From CBDUQN01 sp965369375 (GTDB lineage: Bacteria; Krumholzibacteriota; Krumholzibacteriia; Krumholzibacteriales; Krumholzibacteriaceae): a stretch of DNA of 64,000 bases. Below are positions 43,456 through 53,118 of this stretch, in pieces. A program made the position numbers and the translations under genes. The notes beneath the pieces were generated by a model, which was given only the letters and a program-made list of their open reading frames with translations, was not told the origin of the DNA and did no database searches. The stretch lies in the NCBI GenBank assembly GCA_965369375.1, contig CBDUQN010000004.1, positions 1 through 64,000 of the forward strand. The letters run 5' to 3'. Every line of letters begins with the position of its first letter. Position 1 is the first letter of the stretch.

Positions 43456-44250
43456 GTGCATGACATGAAATATTATGTCGGAATCGATGTCGGCGCTTCC
43501 ACGACCAAAGCGGTCATAATCGATCAGCGGAAAGAGATCCTCGGATCTTCGGTCAACGATTCGGGCGCCGATTTTGTGGCGGCGGCCAAGAAGGCGTTCC
43601 GGAGCGCCCGGGCCAAAGCTAACATCGGAGAGTCGGACGACTTTTCAGTGATGTCGACGGGCTATGGGCGTAGAAACGTGCCGTTCACCGACGCGACAAA
43701 GACGGAGATAAGCTGCCATGCGAGGGGAAGCTTTCACGGGTACCCCCACGCGCACACGCTCATCGATATCGGCGGACAGGATAACAAGATTGTCAAGGTC
43801 GGCACATCCGGCAAGAGACTCAGCTTCAAGATGAACCGCAAGTGCGCCGCCGGCACCGGCGCCTTTCTCGAGGAGATCGCCAATCGCCTCAAGATTCCGC
43901 TCTCCGAGCTCAACGGGCTTGCCGAGAAGGCGGAAACCGAAATCCAGCTCGGGAGCTATTGCACCGTCTTCACCGCGACGGAGATCCTGGCTAAAATCCG
44001 CGAAGGTGTGAAGGTCGAGGATCTCGTGAGAGGCATTTTCGGCGCCGTTATAAAGAGGGCGCTGGAAATGGACCCCATGGAGGGAGATATTGTCATGAGC
44101 GGGGGAGTGGCGGCGCATAATCCCTTTTTTGTAGAAATGTTCGGCGAGAGGTTGGGGAAAGAAATTTTCGTTCCGCCCCGGCCTCAACTCACCGGCGCCT
44201 TCGGCGCCGCGCTTTACGCTCTGGAAGAAGAAGGAGGGCAAAATGCTTGA
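43456..44250 (+). CDS. Dehydratase/reductase activator ATPase (BadF/BadG/BcrA/HgdC family)
   Basis: 264 aa. ASKHA fold: GIDVGASTTKAVIID at the N-terminus, DIGGQDNKIVKV near residue 99, and MSGGVAAHNPFF near the end. Two conserved cysteines, in NRKCAAGTGAF and GSYCTVFTATE, ligate the single [4Fe-4S] shared by the homodimer. ATP hydrolysis drives electron transfer to the dehydratase. GTG at 43456 and ATG at 43465 are both possible starts. Lies 3 bp after the dehydratase and overlaps the next gene by 8 bp. Confidence 0.95.
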   Translation: MHDMKYYVGIDVGASTTKAVIIDQRKEILGSSVNDSGADFVAAAKKAFRSARAKANIGESDDFSVMSTGYGRRNVPFTDATKTEISCHARGSFHGYPHAHTLIDIGGQDNKIVKVGTSGKRLSFKMNRKCAAGTGAFLEEIANRLKIPLSELNGLAEKAETEIQLGSYCTVFTATEILAKIREGVKVEDLVRGIFGAVIKRALEMDPMEGDIVMSGGVAAHNPFFVEMFGERLGKEIFVPPRPQLTGAFGAALYALEEEGGQNA

Positions 44251-46321
44251 CGCGTTATTCAGACCGAGGTCGGTAGCAATCATCGGGGCTTCGAACAATC
44301 CTCTGAGTATAGGTCATATTGTACTGCAGAATCTGCTCGACCACAATTTCAGGGGACCGATCTACCCGATCAACCCGAAATCGCCGTTCATCAAGAGCTT
44401 CAAGGCATACCCTTCCATTATGGATGTTCCCGACGAGATCGATCTCGTTAACATATCGATCAAGAACACGATCGTGCCGTATGTGCTCGAGGAGTGCGGT
44501 AAGAAGGGAGTGAAGTTCGCCATCGTGCATACGGCGGGTTTCAAGGAGGTCGGCGAGGAGGGGCTTGCGCTCGAGAAGCAGATCGTCGAGATCGCACACA
44601 AGTACGGGATGCGCGTCTACGGACCGAACTCGCAGGGCATTCAGAATTCCGATCCGGAAGTATCCGTCTATGCCAATTTCACGTTCGTGCCGATGAGCCC
44701 GGGAGAAATCTCGATCGTCGCCCAGAGCGGGGGTGTGGGGGAGACGCTCAAGCTGCACCTCTATAACATCGGGAAGGGTATCCGGATGTATTCGAGCTTC
44801 GGCAACGAGGCCGACGTGAGCATGAACGAGATCATCGACTACTACGGCCAGGACGAGGGTACGAAGGTGATCATGGTCCATATCGAGACGTTGAAAGACC
44901 CGGCCGGTTTTCTCGAGGTGGCGAGCAGCGTGACCCGGAAGAAGCCCATTCTCGCACTCAAGACGGGAAGGACATCGGAAGGAGCGGTGGCCGTCGCGTC
45001 TCACACCGGTTCACTGATGGAACAGGATACACTCGCCAATGTCATCTTCGAGAGGGCCGGTGTCCTGCGCTTCCATTCCCAGGAGGAGATGATCGATGCG
45101 GCCATCGGGTTCTCGAACCAGCCCGTTCCCCGCGGCGACCGCGTTGTTATCGTTACCAACACGGGTGGACCGGCGATCATCGCCGTGGACGAAGCCATGT
45201 CGGCCGGTTTGCAGCTCGCCAAGCTGAGCCCGAAGACGAAAGAGACACTCAGTCAGCTTGTGTTCAAGGAAGCGACAATCTCGAATCCAGTCGATGTTGT
45301 CGCGACGGCGGGTCCCGAGCAGTACGGAGGCACGGTGGAGGCCCTGCTCAAGGATCCGGGCATAGATTCGGTTCTGCTCGTATTCGTGACCGCGCCGTTC
45401 GTCGACTGCGAGGGGATTGCCAGAAAGCTCGGCGAGCTCGGCAGGACGGCGAAGAAACCGATCGTTTGCCAGGTGATAACGATCGAGAAGTGGGAGAATG
45501 TCATCAGGCTCATTCGGGAGGGCAATATCCCCGTCTACGATTTCGCCGAGACGGCGGCGAGAACCCTCTCCGCCATGACACGGTACGGAAAGATTGCCGC
45601 GCGAAAGGCACCCACATACAAGATGTACAAACATGACAAGAAGACGGCCAAGGCGATCGTCAAGAAGTACAAGGGGAAGGGAAAATTCATTCCACAGGAT
45701 GATGTTTTCGAACTCCTCGACTGTTATGGGATTCCCGCGGTGAAGACGGTGGGGATCAAGAAAGAGACGGAGCTGGGGGAAGCGGCCGAGAAGGTCGGTT
45801 TCCCGCTCGTACTCAAAGTCGACGCCGAAGCGGTTGTTCACAAGATGGATGTCGGCGGCGTTGTGCTCGGTATCAAGAACGAGAAGGCGCTGCTCACCGC
45901 ATACAACAAGATGGCCAAGAAGTTTGCAAAAGAAAAACCGACATTCATTCTTCAGGAGTATGCCACGGGCGGCAGGGAAGTGATCATGGGGGTGAAAGGG
46001 AACGAGGGGCTTACTCCCACTCTTATGTTCGGGCTCGGCGGTATCTTTGTCGAGACGATGAAGGATGTCTGTTTCAAGCTCGCGCCCCTTTCCACCGATG
46101 ACGCCCTCGACATGATTCGCTCCATAAAGGGATTTCCGATCCTCGAAGGCACGAGAGGGGAGAAGGCGGCCGATATCGACAAGCTTGTAGAGGTTCTCGT
46201 CAGGCTCTCACAGCTCGGCTCGGATTTCCCCGAGATAGAAGAAATGGATCTGAATCCCGTTCTCGCCTTCGACAAGGGGAAAGGTGCATCCGTCGTCGAT
46301 GCACGGATCAAGATCCTGTAA
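44243..46321 (+). CDS. ADP-forming acyl-CoA synthetase (fused alpha-beta, acetyl-CoA synthetase type)
   Basis: 692 aa. N-terminal CoA-binding Rossmann domain (RPRSVAIIGASNNPLSIGH), succinyl-CoA-ligase-like middle with the phospho-His motif ASHTGSLMEQD near residue 252, and C-terminal ATP-grasp domain from about 475 (IPAVKTVGIKKE, FPLVLKVDAEAVVHKMDVGGV). It reversibly converts acid + ATP + CoA to acyl-CoA + ADP + Pi, an energy-thrifty step common in anaerobes. Co-translated with the activator, so it probably supplies CoA esters to the dehydratase. Confidence 0.93.
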   Translation: MLDALFRPRSVAIIGASNNPLSIGHIVLQNLLDHNFRGPIYPINPKSPFIKSFKAYPSIMDVPDEIDLVNISIKNTIVPYVLEECGKKGVKFAIVHTAGFKEVGEEGLALEKQIVEIAHKYGMRVYGPNSQGIQNSDPEVSVYANFTFVPMSPGEISIVAQSGGVGETLKLHLYNIGKGIRMYSSFGNEADVSMNEIIDYYGQDEGTKVIMVHIETLKDPAGFLEVASSVTRKKPILALKTGRTSEGAVAVASHTGSLMEQDTLANVIFERAGVLRFHSQEEMIDAAIGFSNQPVPRGDRVVIVTNTGGPAIIAVDEAMSAGLQLAKLSPKTKETLSQLVFKEATISNPVDVVATAGPEQYGGTVEALLKDPGIDSVLLVFVTAPFVDCEGIARKLGELGRTAKKPIVCQVITIEKWENVIRLIREGNIPVYDFAETAARTLSAMTRYGKIAARKAPTYKMYKHDKKTAKAIVKKYKGKGKFIPQDDVFELLDCYGIPAVKTVGIKKETELGEAAEKVGFPLVLKVDAEAVVHKMDVGGVVLGIKNEKALLTAYNKMAKKFAKEKPTFILQEYATGGREVIMGVKGNEGLTPTLMFGLGGIFVETMKDVCFKLAPLSTDDALDMIRSIKGFPILEGTRGEKAADIDKLVEVLVRLSQLGSDFPEIEEMDLNPVLAFDKGKGASVVDARIKIL

Positions 46322-46336
46322 GAGAGGCAATCGGAG

Positions 46337-46375
46337 ACCCGGATTATCAATTTGTTCGTTGATCGGATTCCGGGT
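46337..46375 (+). other. Two-stem intergenic hairpin
   Basis: ACCCGGA (46337-46343) pairs with TCCGGGT (46369-46375), and inside it ATCAA (46346-46350) pairs with TTGAT (46359-46363) around an 8-nt loop. It lies 16 bp after the synthetase stop and before the symporter. There is no T-tract, so it is more likely an mRNA-processing or stability structure than an intrinsic terminator. Confidence 0.4.
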
Positions 46376-46435
46376 ATAACGACCGCCTCGGGTACGTAAC
46401 GCACCGGACCGACGGATTGACACGGTAACCGGATA

Positions 46436-47854
46436 ATGAATGTCATACCGCTAGTTATCGTCTGTCTCTATATCGTCCTGCTGTTTGTAATCACCTGGGC
46501 AACCCGGCGGCTGAGCAGAGGGGGCATGATCGCCTATCTGCTCGCGGGACGAAATCTCCCCTATTGGGTCATGGCGCCGCTGCTGGCCGGCCTCGCCGTC
46601 GGCGGGGCCTCGACGATCGGTGTTGCTGAGCGGGCATACAACTCCGGCATATCCGCCGGGTGGTACAATGCCGCGTGGGGGGTAGGAGCGATTCTTGTCG
46701 GCCTCATCGCCGCGAAGCGTTACCGCGAAATGGAAGTGACGACGATCCCCGAGTTCTTCGAGCGCCATTACGACGTAGCGGGCCGGGTCGCCGGTGTGTT
46801 CGGACAGCTCGTCCTGCAGATCGTCATCACTTCATTGCAGTACATTGCGGGAGGCGCCATCCTCTCGTCGCTTCTGCCCGAAATATTCACCTTCCAGATC
46901 GGGATGCTCGTTACCGCCGTCGTGTTTGTGGGGATAACACTGATCGGGGGGTTCTGGGCCGCGGGGATAACGAATATAATAAACGTGATTTTGATTTATA
47001 TAGGAGTTCTCGTTGGAGCAATCCTGGCCGTGGGAAAGGTCGGTGGATTCGGAGAGCTCGTCTCTCAAATTCCCTATGATCATGGCGGCTTTGACCTCGG
47101 TGCGATCGGGTGGGGGGTCATCATCGCCTGGTTCATTGTGATGTGCACGACGGTTTTCTCGGTGCAATCGATAGCGCAGATCAGTTTCGCCGCAAAGGAT
47201 TCTGCATCCGCCAGAAAAGGTTTTATTCTGGGCGGATTGATAATCCTGCCCGTGGGTTTTATCAGCGCCGTGATAGGCCTTTCGGCGACCGTTCTTCATC
47301 CCGACATCATCGCGACCGAGGCGCTGCCCCGCACGGTGCTCTCGTTGAGTCCCTTTATCGCCGGGATCGTTCTGGCGGGGCTCTGGGCCGCCGATGTTTC
47401 AACCGCATCGGCGCTGCTCATCGGCAGCGCGACGCTCGTGGTCGGCGATCTCATCAAGCGTTTCATCGCGCCGGATCTTACCGAGCGGGGGGAGCGGATA
47501 ATATCACGGATTTCGGTTCTCGTGCTGAGCATTTTAACCTTAATGCTCGCGCTTACCGTTTCGGGCATTCTCGAGACTTTGCTTATCGGTTTGTGCCTTA
47601 CTACCGCATATACGCTCGTGACATTGATGACACTGTTCGCTCCGGGAATATGCAGGCGCGGACATGCTCTGTGGACGCTCATTATGTCGATGGCGGCGCT
47701 TGTCCTCTGGCTCATATTCCCGCAGGTTAGCACATTCTTCAAAAGCATCAATCTTCCCCATCCGATCTATTTCACCTGGATGGTGGCCCTCTTGACTTTT
47801 TTCCTTGTTGCGCTGTTTGACAAGAGAACAATCGAGGTCGCCGCAGGTGACTGA
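46436..47854 (+). CDS. Sodium:solute symporter (SSS family)
   Basis: 472 aa with about 12-13 membrane helices. Family features: YLLAGRNLPYWVMAPLLAGLAVGGASTIGVAERAY, the AGWYNAAWGVGAILVG block and the central LIGGFWAAGITN helix; an unwound GLWAADVSTASALLIGSATL segment near residue 315 carries the small-residue/Ser-Thr Na2-site pattern. Imports an organic acid or similar solute with Na+. Lies 114 bp after the ADP-forming synthetase, suggesting import plus CoA activation of the same substrate. Its stop falls inside the first of three 30-bp tandem repeats. Confidence 0.92.
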   Translation: MNVIPLVIVCLYIVLLFVITWATRRLSRGGMIAYLLAGRNLPYWVMAPLLAGLAVGGASTIGVAERAYNSGISAGWYNAAWGVGAILVGLIAAKRYREMEVTTIPEFFERHYDVAGRVAGVFGQLVLQIVITSLQYIAGGAILSSLLPEIFTFQIGMLVTAVVFVGITLIGGFWAAGITNIINVILIYIGVLVGAILAVGKVGGFGELVSQIPYDHGGFDLGAIGWGVIIAWFIVMCTTVFSVQSIAQISFAAKDSASARKGFILGGLIILPVGFISAVIGLSATVLHPDIIATEALPRTVLSLSPFIAGIVLAGLWAADVSTASALLIGSATLVVGDLIKRFIAPDLTERGERIISRISVLVLSILTLMLALTVSGILETLLIGLCLTTAYTLVTLMTLFAPGICRRGHALWTLIMSMAALVLWLIFPQVSTFFKSINLPHPIYFTWMVALLTFFLVALFDKRTIEVAAGD

Positions 47855-47936
47855 AATGATTGTGACAGGTGTTTCGGCAGCTGAAATCTCTGTGCAGGAT
47901 GTCTCGGTAACTGAAATCATTGTGTAGGGTGTCCAG
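47847..47936 (+). repeat. Three tandem 30-bp repeats spanning the symporter stop codon
   Basis: Units at 47847-47876, 47877-47906 and 47907-47936 share ACTGAAAT-TTGTG-GG-TGTCTCG-type sequence. The 30-bp length equals 10 codons, and in the frame shifted one base from the symporter all three read open (VTEMIVTGVS, AAEISVQDVS, VTEIIV then stop). The symporter's own frame ends at TGA 47852-47854 in unit 1. Confidence 0.65.
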
Positions 47937-47950
47937 ATTCATTTCTTTTT

Positions 47951-49567
47951 ATGTCTTCTGAACGTTCAAAGAGGAAATCGGGGAGGCGGCGAGAGACGCG
48001 CGCCAGCAGTCCCGCGTCATCCTGGAAGCTCGATACGCCGAAGCTCCTGCTGCTCACATTTTTGATCGCGCTCGGATACTGCCTCTATTCGCTTCTTTCG
48101 GACGGCCTGTACCAGCACGATGAAGCGGCGCATTTCCTCAATATGCGCGCCTTCTGGCACGATCAGAGTATGATACTGGGAAATTGGGCGAAGACGGGGT
48201 ACAAGCTCCTCTTCGTGCCGATCGCGCTGCTCGGCCCGACGGCGGTTATGATCGCCAACTGCCTGATCGCGGCGTTCTGCTGCTACTTCGCATACAGGCT
48301 GGCGGAAGCGCTCGGCAGTGAGGTGCCGCTCCTCGCTTTTGTGCTGCTCGCCTTTCAACCATTCTGGATACAGATGTCTTTCCGCAGTTACCCCGAGCCG
48401 CTCGCCGCCCTCCTGCTTCTCGGCGCGGCTCTGCTGCATTACCGGGATAAACCGGTATTCGCTGCGCTGCTCTTGTCATACTCGGCGACGATCCGGCAAG
48501 AGTTGTATGTGATCGCCGTGCTGTACGGTCTATACCTGCTGTTCAATCGGCGGTTTACGGCGGTCCTTGCCCTCATGCTATTCCCGCTCTTGTATCATAT
48601 ATGGGGATGGATAGTCGCCGATGACCATTTATATCTCTTCAATCAGCTTTTCAGGCACAGCCGGAAGTTCCAGGAGGCATATCCGCGTCACGGCTTCGAT
48701 CATTACTTTCTCATGTCACTCACGATATTCGGCGCCTTCGCGTTGACCTTCCTCCTCGTTTATATCGGGCAGGGGATCATTTACAAAAAGCGGCTACATG
48801 CGTTTCTTCTTGTTCCCGCAGGCGCGTATTTCCTCGAGCATTCATTATTCAATCTGCAATCTCTGAGTGTCGGGCCTGCCACCGGTGGTGTCCTGCGTTA
48901 CTTGATTATTATATCCCCCTTGGTAGCGGTCATGGCTGCGATCGGAGCGGGGCGGCTCTCGAAATCAATTGCAGTGTCAAAAAAGCTAAAACTCCTTTAT
49001 GTACTCGTGCCGTTTGTGATCGCGGTGATTGTTTTCATGCGGTACAGGCACAACAATCTCGTGTTTACCAAGGAGATCGATCCGTTGCCGGTCATTACGG
49101 CGCTCGTTGCGGTCTCTGTTGTTTTTCTGCCGCTGTCGCGAAAAACCCTGATGGCGCTCCTGCTGATTTTCAGCATAGCTTTCACCGTGCTTACGGTGCG
49201 CCCGATCGAACGTTCATGCGAGGACGAGATCATGCACAGGGTGGTGAGCTGGGTCGAGGAGAACGAGTTCCTGTCGGGCCCGGTGCTCGTCGACCATACG
49301 ATGTTCTTCTACATATTCGGCAAGATGCGTCACGAGTTTCCCAATGGTGCACTGGAAGTAACAGAGGAAAATGTGAAGAGGGCTGCGATCGGAACGAAGA
49401 TTCTATGGGATTCCCACTACTCCTACCGGCCGGAGTTCAAGGACACACAGGTCGATTTCACCTACTTTATGGAGCGACCCGAGCAGTACCGTCTCATGAC
49501 GGAGCCGCGATATTTTTCCGACCGCCGGTTCTGGCTTCTCGCATTCGAGAAAATCGCAGACGATTGA
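47951..49567 (+). CDS. Polytopic GT-C glycosyltransferase (PMT/GT39-like)
   Basis: 538 aa, with a basic cytoplasmic N-terminus and about 11 hydrophobic segments. The first external loop carries DGLYQHDEAAHFLNMRAF, whose Asp-Glu is the usual GT-C acidic pair, and the second helix region FRSYPEPLAALLLLGAA is typical of GT39-like proteins. A soluble C-terminal part of about 130 residues follows. It likely adds a sugar from a polyprenyl-phosphate donor at the outer face of the inner membrane. Not clearly linked in function to the symporter upstream. Confidence 0.78.
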   Translation: MSSERSKRKSGRRRETRASSPASSWKLDTPKLLLLTFLIALGYCLYSLLSDGLYQHDEAAHFLNMRAFWHDQSMILGNWAKTGYKLLFVPIALLGPTAVMIANCLIAAFCCYFAYRLAEALGSEVPLLAFVLLAFQPFWIQMSFRSYPEPLAALLLLGAALLHYRDKPVFAALLLSYSATIRQELYVIAVLYGLYLLFNRRFTAVLALMLFPLLYHIWGWIVADDHLYLFNQLFRHSRKFQEAYPRHGFDHYFLMSLTIFGAFALTFLLVYIGQGIIYKKRLHAFLLVPAGAYFLEHSLFNLQSLSVGPATGGVLRYLIIISPLVAVMAAIGAGRLSKSIAVSKKLKLLYVLVPFVIAVIVFMRYRHNNLVFTKEIDPLPVITALVAVSVVFLPLSRKTLMALLLIFSIAFTVLTVRPIERSCEDEIMHRVVSWVEENEFLSGPVLVDHTMFFYIFGKMRHEFPNGALEVTEENVKRAAIGTKILWDSHYSYRPEFKDTQVDFTYFMERPEQYRLMTEPRYFSDRRFWLLAFEKIADD

Positions 49568-49726
49568 GAATAATGGATCAGCATCATGAAACTCATGCCT
49601 TCCCCGGTAGCGGTCCATTGAAGCATCTGCAGATCTCCATCGGAATTGCCGAAGGCGGCGATGGGGCGGCGGCCGATGAATTTATTGATGCCGACCGGTT
49701 TACCAATCGGTTAGCAGCTTCTTTTA

Positions 49727-51817
49727 TCAGACCGCCATGGTCTTTTTATAATCTGCGCCTATTGCTCCCTTCGCGCACACCGGGCCCGCCATGAACTCGG
49801 CCGAGTGCTTTGCCTGGGTGTCGAGCGCTTTTGCGAGGGTCGAACTGCAGGAATCCTGGATGCTCCTCATGATGGCGGCGCGCGCCGCTTCGAGCCCCGG
49901 ATCGCCGAGATCCGCGAGGCCGCTTATCCCCTTCGGCATGCCCCCCAGCGCCTTTGTATCGACCGTTCTCCGCTTTACGCCGTGATCGCCGCCGGTCGCT
50001 ATTTTCCAGACGGTCTGGAGCGCATCGTCCATCGATCCGGCGTAATCGATCAGCCAGCCGACCGTCTTCTTGGCATTGACGGATCTTCCCTCGAGAAGCA
50101 GCGCGATCAGTTTTTTCCAGTGATTTTTTGCTGCTTTGCGGAACGGCCAGTGACAGCCCTCCATGCCGGGAACGACGGGGAGGGTGACCTCCGGCATGCC
50201 GAGGGCGGCATCGTCGAGCGATACGAGATAGTGACAGTGCATGAGCAGCTCGAGCATCCCTCCGAGGCACCGCTTGCCGTTGATAAAGGCTACCGAGACT
50301 TTGAATTCATCGTTGAGCCGGCGGGCCGTCTTCGACCAGGATTTTGCGATTTCGAAACCGGCTTTCACTTTTTCCAGTCCCGGGTAGAAATCGCTCGTGT
50401 CGGCGCCGATCATCTGTGTCGAGAGATGGAAATCGCCCGTAAGAATGACAGACTCGATTTTCTCTTTCTTCAGCCAATCTATTGCGCGGTTGAGCTCGGC
50501 ATTGATGTCGCTGTTGTAGCTCTCGCGGCTGATCGCGATAACGCCGACCTTTCCGTCGTGCTCGGCGTTGACGTAGAGCTGCTGCCATGCGGGCTCTTCA
50601 ATGGCGCTGAAGGCATCCGGGTACCAGGATTTCTTGGCCGCCTCCGGGTGCAGCGCGTGATACGCCTTTACGATCTCGAGCGTTCGATCGGCGCCGAGGG
50701 CGCGGATGTCTGCGAGAATGCCGTGGCGGAATTGCGCGCAGAGCTCGCCTATCGAGTTCATGAGCGACAGGTGTGCCCGTTTCTCGTGAAGCATGAGGCT
50801 CGTCATCTGGCAGAGCGGTCCGAGGATCCATGCGTTGAATTCATCCTCGTCCGCTTCGGCCATCGTCCAGTTGACGAGCGGGCGGAAATGATTCATCGGG
50901 TACCAGTTCTGGCCGCTTGATTTGTGTTCCTCGAGTTCCGCCGTCGGTTCGAATACCGCGCCGTAGTGCGTGCTGCAGTGATGGACGCACGACCAGGTGA
51001 GGAAGTTTGCGCCGGCTGCGCCGATCGCGTCATGGGCCCTGAAGGGATTGGGTCCGAGGAACTTTCTCACGTACTTGTCGATCTTCCAGTAGGGCATGTT
51101 CGTCGCGCTGTGATACCGAGTGCCGGCCAGCGTCAGGCCGCAGAAGAGCACATCGAGCACGAAGGACCAATCGTCACTGACCGGGATGGGAATCATCCCG
51201 AGCGCCCAGAAGAGCTGGGTCACCGCGGAGGTCTTCGGCTCCACGATTTCCCAGATCTTGTTTATCTCGTGGGGAAACGCCGGGTGGGCGATTCTCACGC
51301 CGAGCTGCGAGCTCGGAAATCCGGATGTTACCGAGCTGATCTCGATTTCGGGAAAGGCTGCGCGGAATATCTCGTAATGAGATTTCTTGATTTCGAGTAT
51401 TTCCGGGATCGCTTCGAGGAGAAATCTCGGTTTGAATCTCTTGAGTTTCGGCGGCAGGTTGGTGCCATCGTAGCGCATGCTGATGATGTTCTCCATTATC
51501 CCGCCGGCCTGCTCGCGTCCGAATGCCCTCTCGAGTCCCGGGTACTGCGCGCCAATTCCATCGGGCGCATTGGGGAGATCGAGGGCTACGATCGGGACGC
51601 CGAAAGGCTCGAGCCGTGAGCCGAGCTGCATCGATTTGCCGGCGCCTACGACGCCGTTCGCGCCCGATATGACGAGCGAGCCGCGCTTGACCGATGTGCC
51701 GAATACCGTGTCGACCAGATCGCCGGCGCTCGCGGGGAGCTTCCCGTTTCGAAATATATCGAGAACGGTCCCCAGTCCCAGTGTTTGAATCGTCGATTCT
51801 CTCATGGATTTTGCCAT
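49727..51817 (-). CDS. Fused 3-hydroxyacyl-CoA dehydrogenase / enoyl-CoA hydratase, dehydrogenase first
   Basis: 696 aa. Residues about 40-330 are the NAD-binding and C-terminal hydroxyacyl-CoA dehydrogenase domains, with an unusual dinucleotide motif ISGANGVVGAGKSMQ instead of IGAGTMGxGIA. From about residue 420 there is a crotonase domain, with FINGKRCLGGMLELLMHC and ALGMPEVTLPVVPGMEG keeping the two Glu positions. FadB-type proteins have the hydratase first; this order is reversed. The C-terminal 60 residues are an extra helical tail. Last gene of a five-gene beta-oxidation-type operon; it hydrates the enoyl-CoA and oxidises the alcohol. Confidence 0.85.
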   Translation of the reverse strand: MAKSMRESTIQTLGLGTVLDIFRNGKLPASAGDLVDTVFGTSVKRGSLVISGANGVVGAGKSMQLGSRLEPFGVPIVALDLPNAPDGIGAQYPGLERAFGREQAGGIMENIISMRYDGTNLPPKLKRFKPRFLLEAIPEILEIKKSHYEIFRAAFPEIEISSVTSGFPSSQLGVRIAHPAFPHEINKIWEIVEPKTSAVTQLFWALGMIPIPVSDDWSFVLDVLFCGLTLAGTRYHSATNMPYWKIDKYVRKFLGPNPFRAHDAIGAAGANFLTWSCVHHCSTHYGAVFEPTAELEEHKSSGQNWYPMNHFRPLVNWTMAEADEDEFNAWILGPLCQMTSLMLHEKRAHLSLMNSIGELCAQFRHGILADIRALGADRTLEIVKAYHALHPEAAKKSWYPDAFSAIEEPAWQQLYVNAEHDGKVGVIAISRESYNSDINAELNRAIDWLKKEKIESVILTGDFHLSTQMIGADTSDFYPGLEKVKAGFEIAKSWSKTARRLNDEFKVSVAFINGKRCLGGMLELLMHCHYLVSLDDAALGMPEVTLPVVPGMEGCHWPFRKAAKNHWKKLIALLLEGRSVNAKKTVGWLIDYAGSMDDALQTVWKIATGGDHGVKRRTVDTKALGGMPKGISGLADLGDPGLEAARAAIMRSIQDSCSSTLAKALDTQAKHSAEFMAGPVCAKGAIGADYKKTMAV

Positions 51818-51832
51818 TGCTCGTTTGCCTCC

Positions 51833-53029
51833 TTACGCTACTTTCAGGATCGCCGCTATGCCGACATCTCCTGCGGCGCAGCCGAATATCAGCACGTTGC
51901 CGCCGCCGAGATCCACCGCCTCTTCGAGGGCTTCGATCGTCACCCTCGTGAGCGTCGGGCCCTGGGGATGTCCCCATACGAGCGGGCAACCGGTATTGTT
52001 CATATCATGCCAGTCATGCCCAAGCACCTTGGAAAAGATGACATCGTTGACCGCGAATGGATTATGGTTTTTTGCGACCGCGATATCCTTCATCTTCATG
52101 CCGGTGCGCTTCAGGATTTCCTGCACGGCGAGGGTCGGCGCTTCGGGCATGAGACTCGGATTGGTTCTGATCTCCACCTTGGCTAAAAACTGTATATCGA
52201 TCTCCGGCCGGGGACTCAGTTCTTTCACCCTGTCTTTGCTTGTCACGAGCAACGTCGCCATGCCGTCCGACGCGTGTGTCTGCGTCCCGCCGGTGACGCA
52301 GGTGTCGAGCTCACGCATGGCGCGCAGGTTTCGAATGGTCACCTTGCGGATGCCTGCGTCCGAGTCGACCATCCCCATGGAACGCCCCTGGACGTTCAAT
52401 ATTTCGAGCGGGACGAGAACGCGGTCGAGAAAGCCTGATTCGAGTGTGTCGAAGTACTGTTTGTAACGGTGGAAGGCGAGCTCGTCGACTTCCTTTCGGT
52501 CGAGTTTGTATTTGCGCGCGGCGATACCGGCGGTCGTGATCATCGCTTTGCCGGTGGCCGGATCGAAGCCGAAGTTGTCCCACACGTCGCTGAGCGCAAT
52601 GGTTCGCTCATAGGCGCGCCGCTCGGGGAAGACGCCGACCGGCGAATCGCTCGTGCGATCGAATGTCAGAACGCCGACGACATCGTGCGAGCCGCCCTGT
52701 ACCTGTGCGCAGGCCAGAAGAGCGGCCTGCAGTCCCGTCGCGCATGCCTGCTCTATGTGATAGCCGGGAAGGCGATGACCGAGACAGCTCGAGACGACCG
52801 GCGTGGTCCAGAATTTCCAGTGCCAGGGGACCGTCGAACCGATGATGAGATAATCGAGCGCATTCGTCGGCACCTTCCGCAGTCCAAGAATCCTGTTGGC
52901 TGCTTCGCCTGCAAACTGACCGATGTTGACTTCGGCGAGAGGCGATGTCTGCCATGCCGGGAAATAGCTGCTTCCCCACGTGCCGTATGGAATTCTGGCC
53001 CTGGGAAACATCGAGGTTCCCTTTTTCAT
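51833..53029 (-). CDS. Thiolase family acyl-CoA acyltransferase (divergent)
   Basis: 398 aa. Nucleophilic Cys in IEQACATGLQAAL near residue 91; His motif KNHNPFAVND near residue 320; VWGHPQGPTLTR near residue 352; second Cys in GCAAGDVGIA near the end. All four active-site positions are present, but the canonical GHPxGASG and CxGGG motifs are diverged. ATG at 53029 follows GGAGG. Lies 15 bp before the dehydrogenase-hydratase fusion. Likely cleaves the 3-oxoacyl-CoA made by this operon. Confidence 0.85.
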   Translation of the reverse strand: MKKGTSMFPRARIPYGTWGSSYFPAWQTSPLAEVNIGQFAGEAANRILGLRKVPTNALDYLIIGSTVPWHWKFWTTPVVSSCLGHRLPGYHIEQACATGLQAALLACAQVQGGSHDVVGVLTFDRTSDSPVGVFPERRAYERTIALSDVWDNFGFDPATGKAMITTAGIAARKYKLDRKEVDELAFHRYKQYFDTLESGFLDRVLVPLEILNVQGRSMGMVDSDAGIRKVTIRNLRAMRELDTCVTGGTQTHASDGMATLLVTSKDRVKELSPRPEIDIQFLAKVEIRTNPSLMPEAPTLAVQEILKRTGMKMKDIAVAKNHNPFAVNDVIFSKVLGHDWHDMNNTGCPLVWGHPQGPTLTRVTIEALEEAVDLGGGNVLIFGCAAGDVGIAAILKVA

Positions 53030-53118
53030 TGCGACCTCCTTTATAAATTTCTCTTGAATGTGGAACGGTAATCCATTTTTCGTCTGCTAAAGCAGCTTCT
53101 TCGGCAGCGCCCGCACTG

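Noticed and set aside
49568..49726. Small gene or strong terminator in the convergent gap
   Set aside because: Frames are shadows or lack starts, and no GC-rich hairpin with T-tract was seen.
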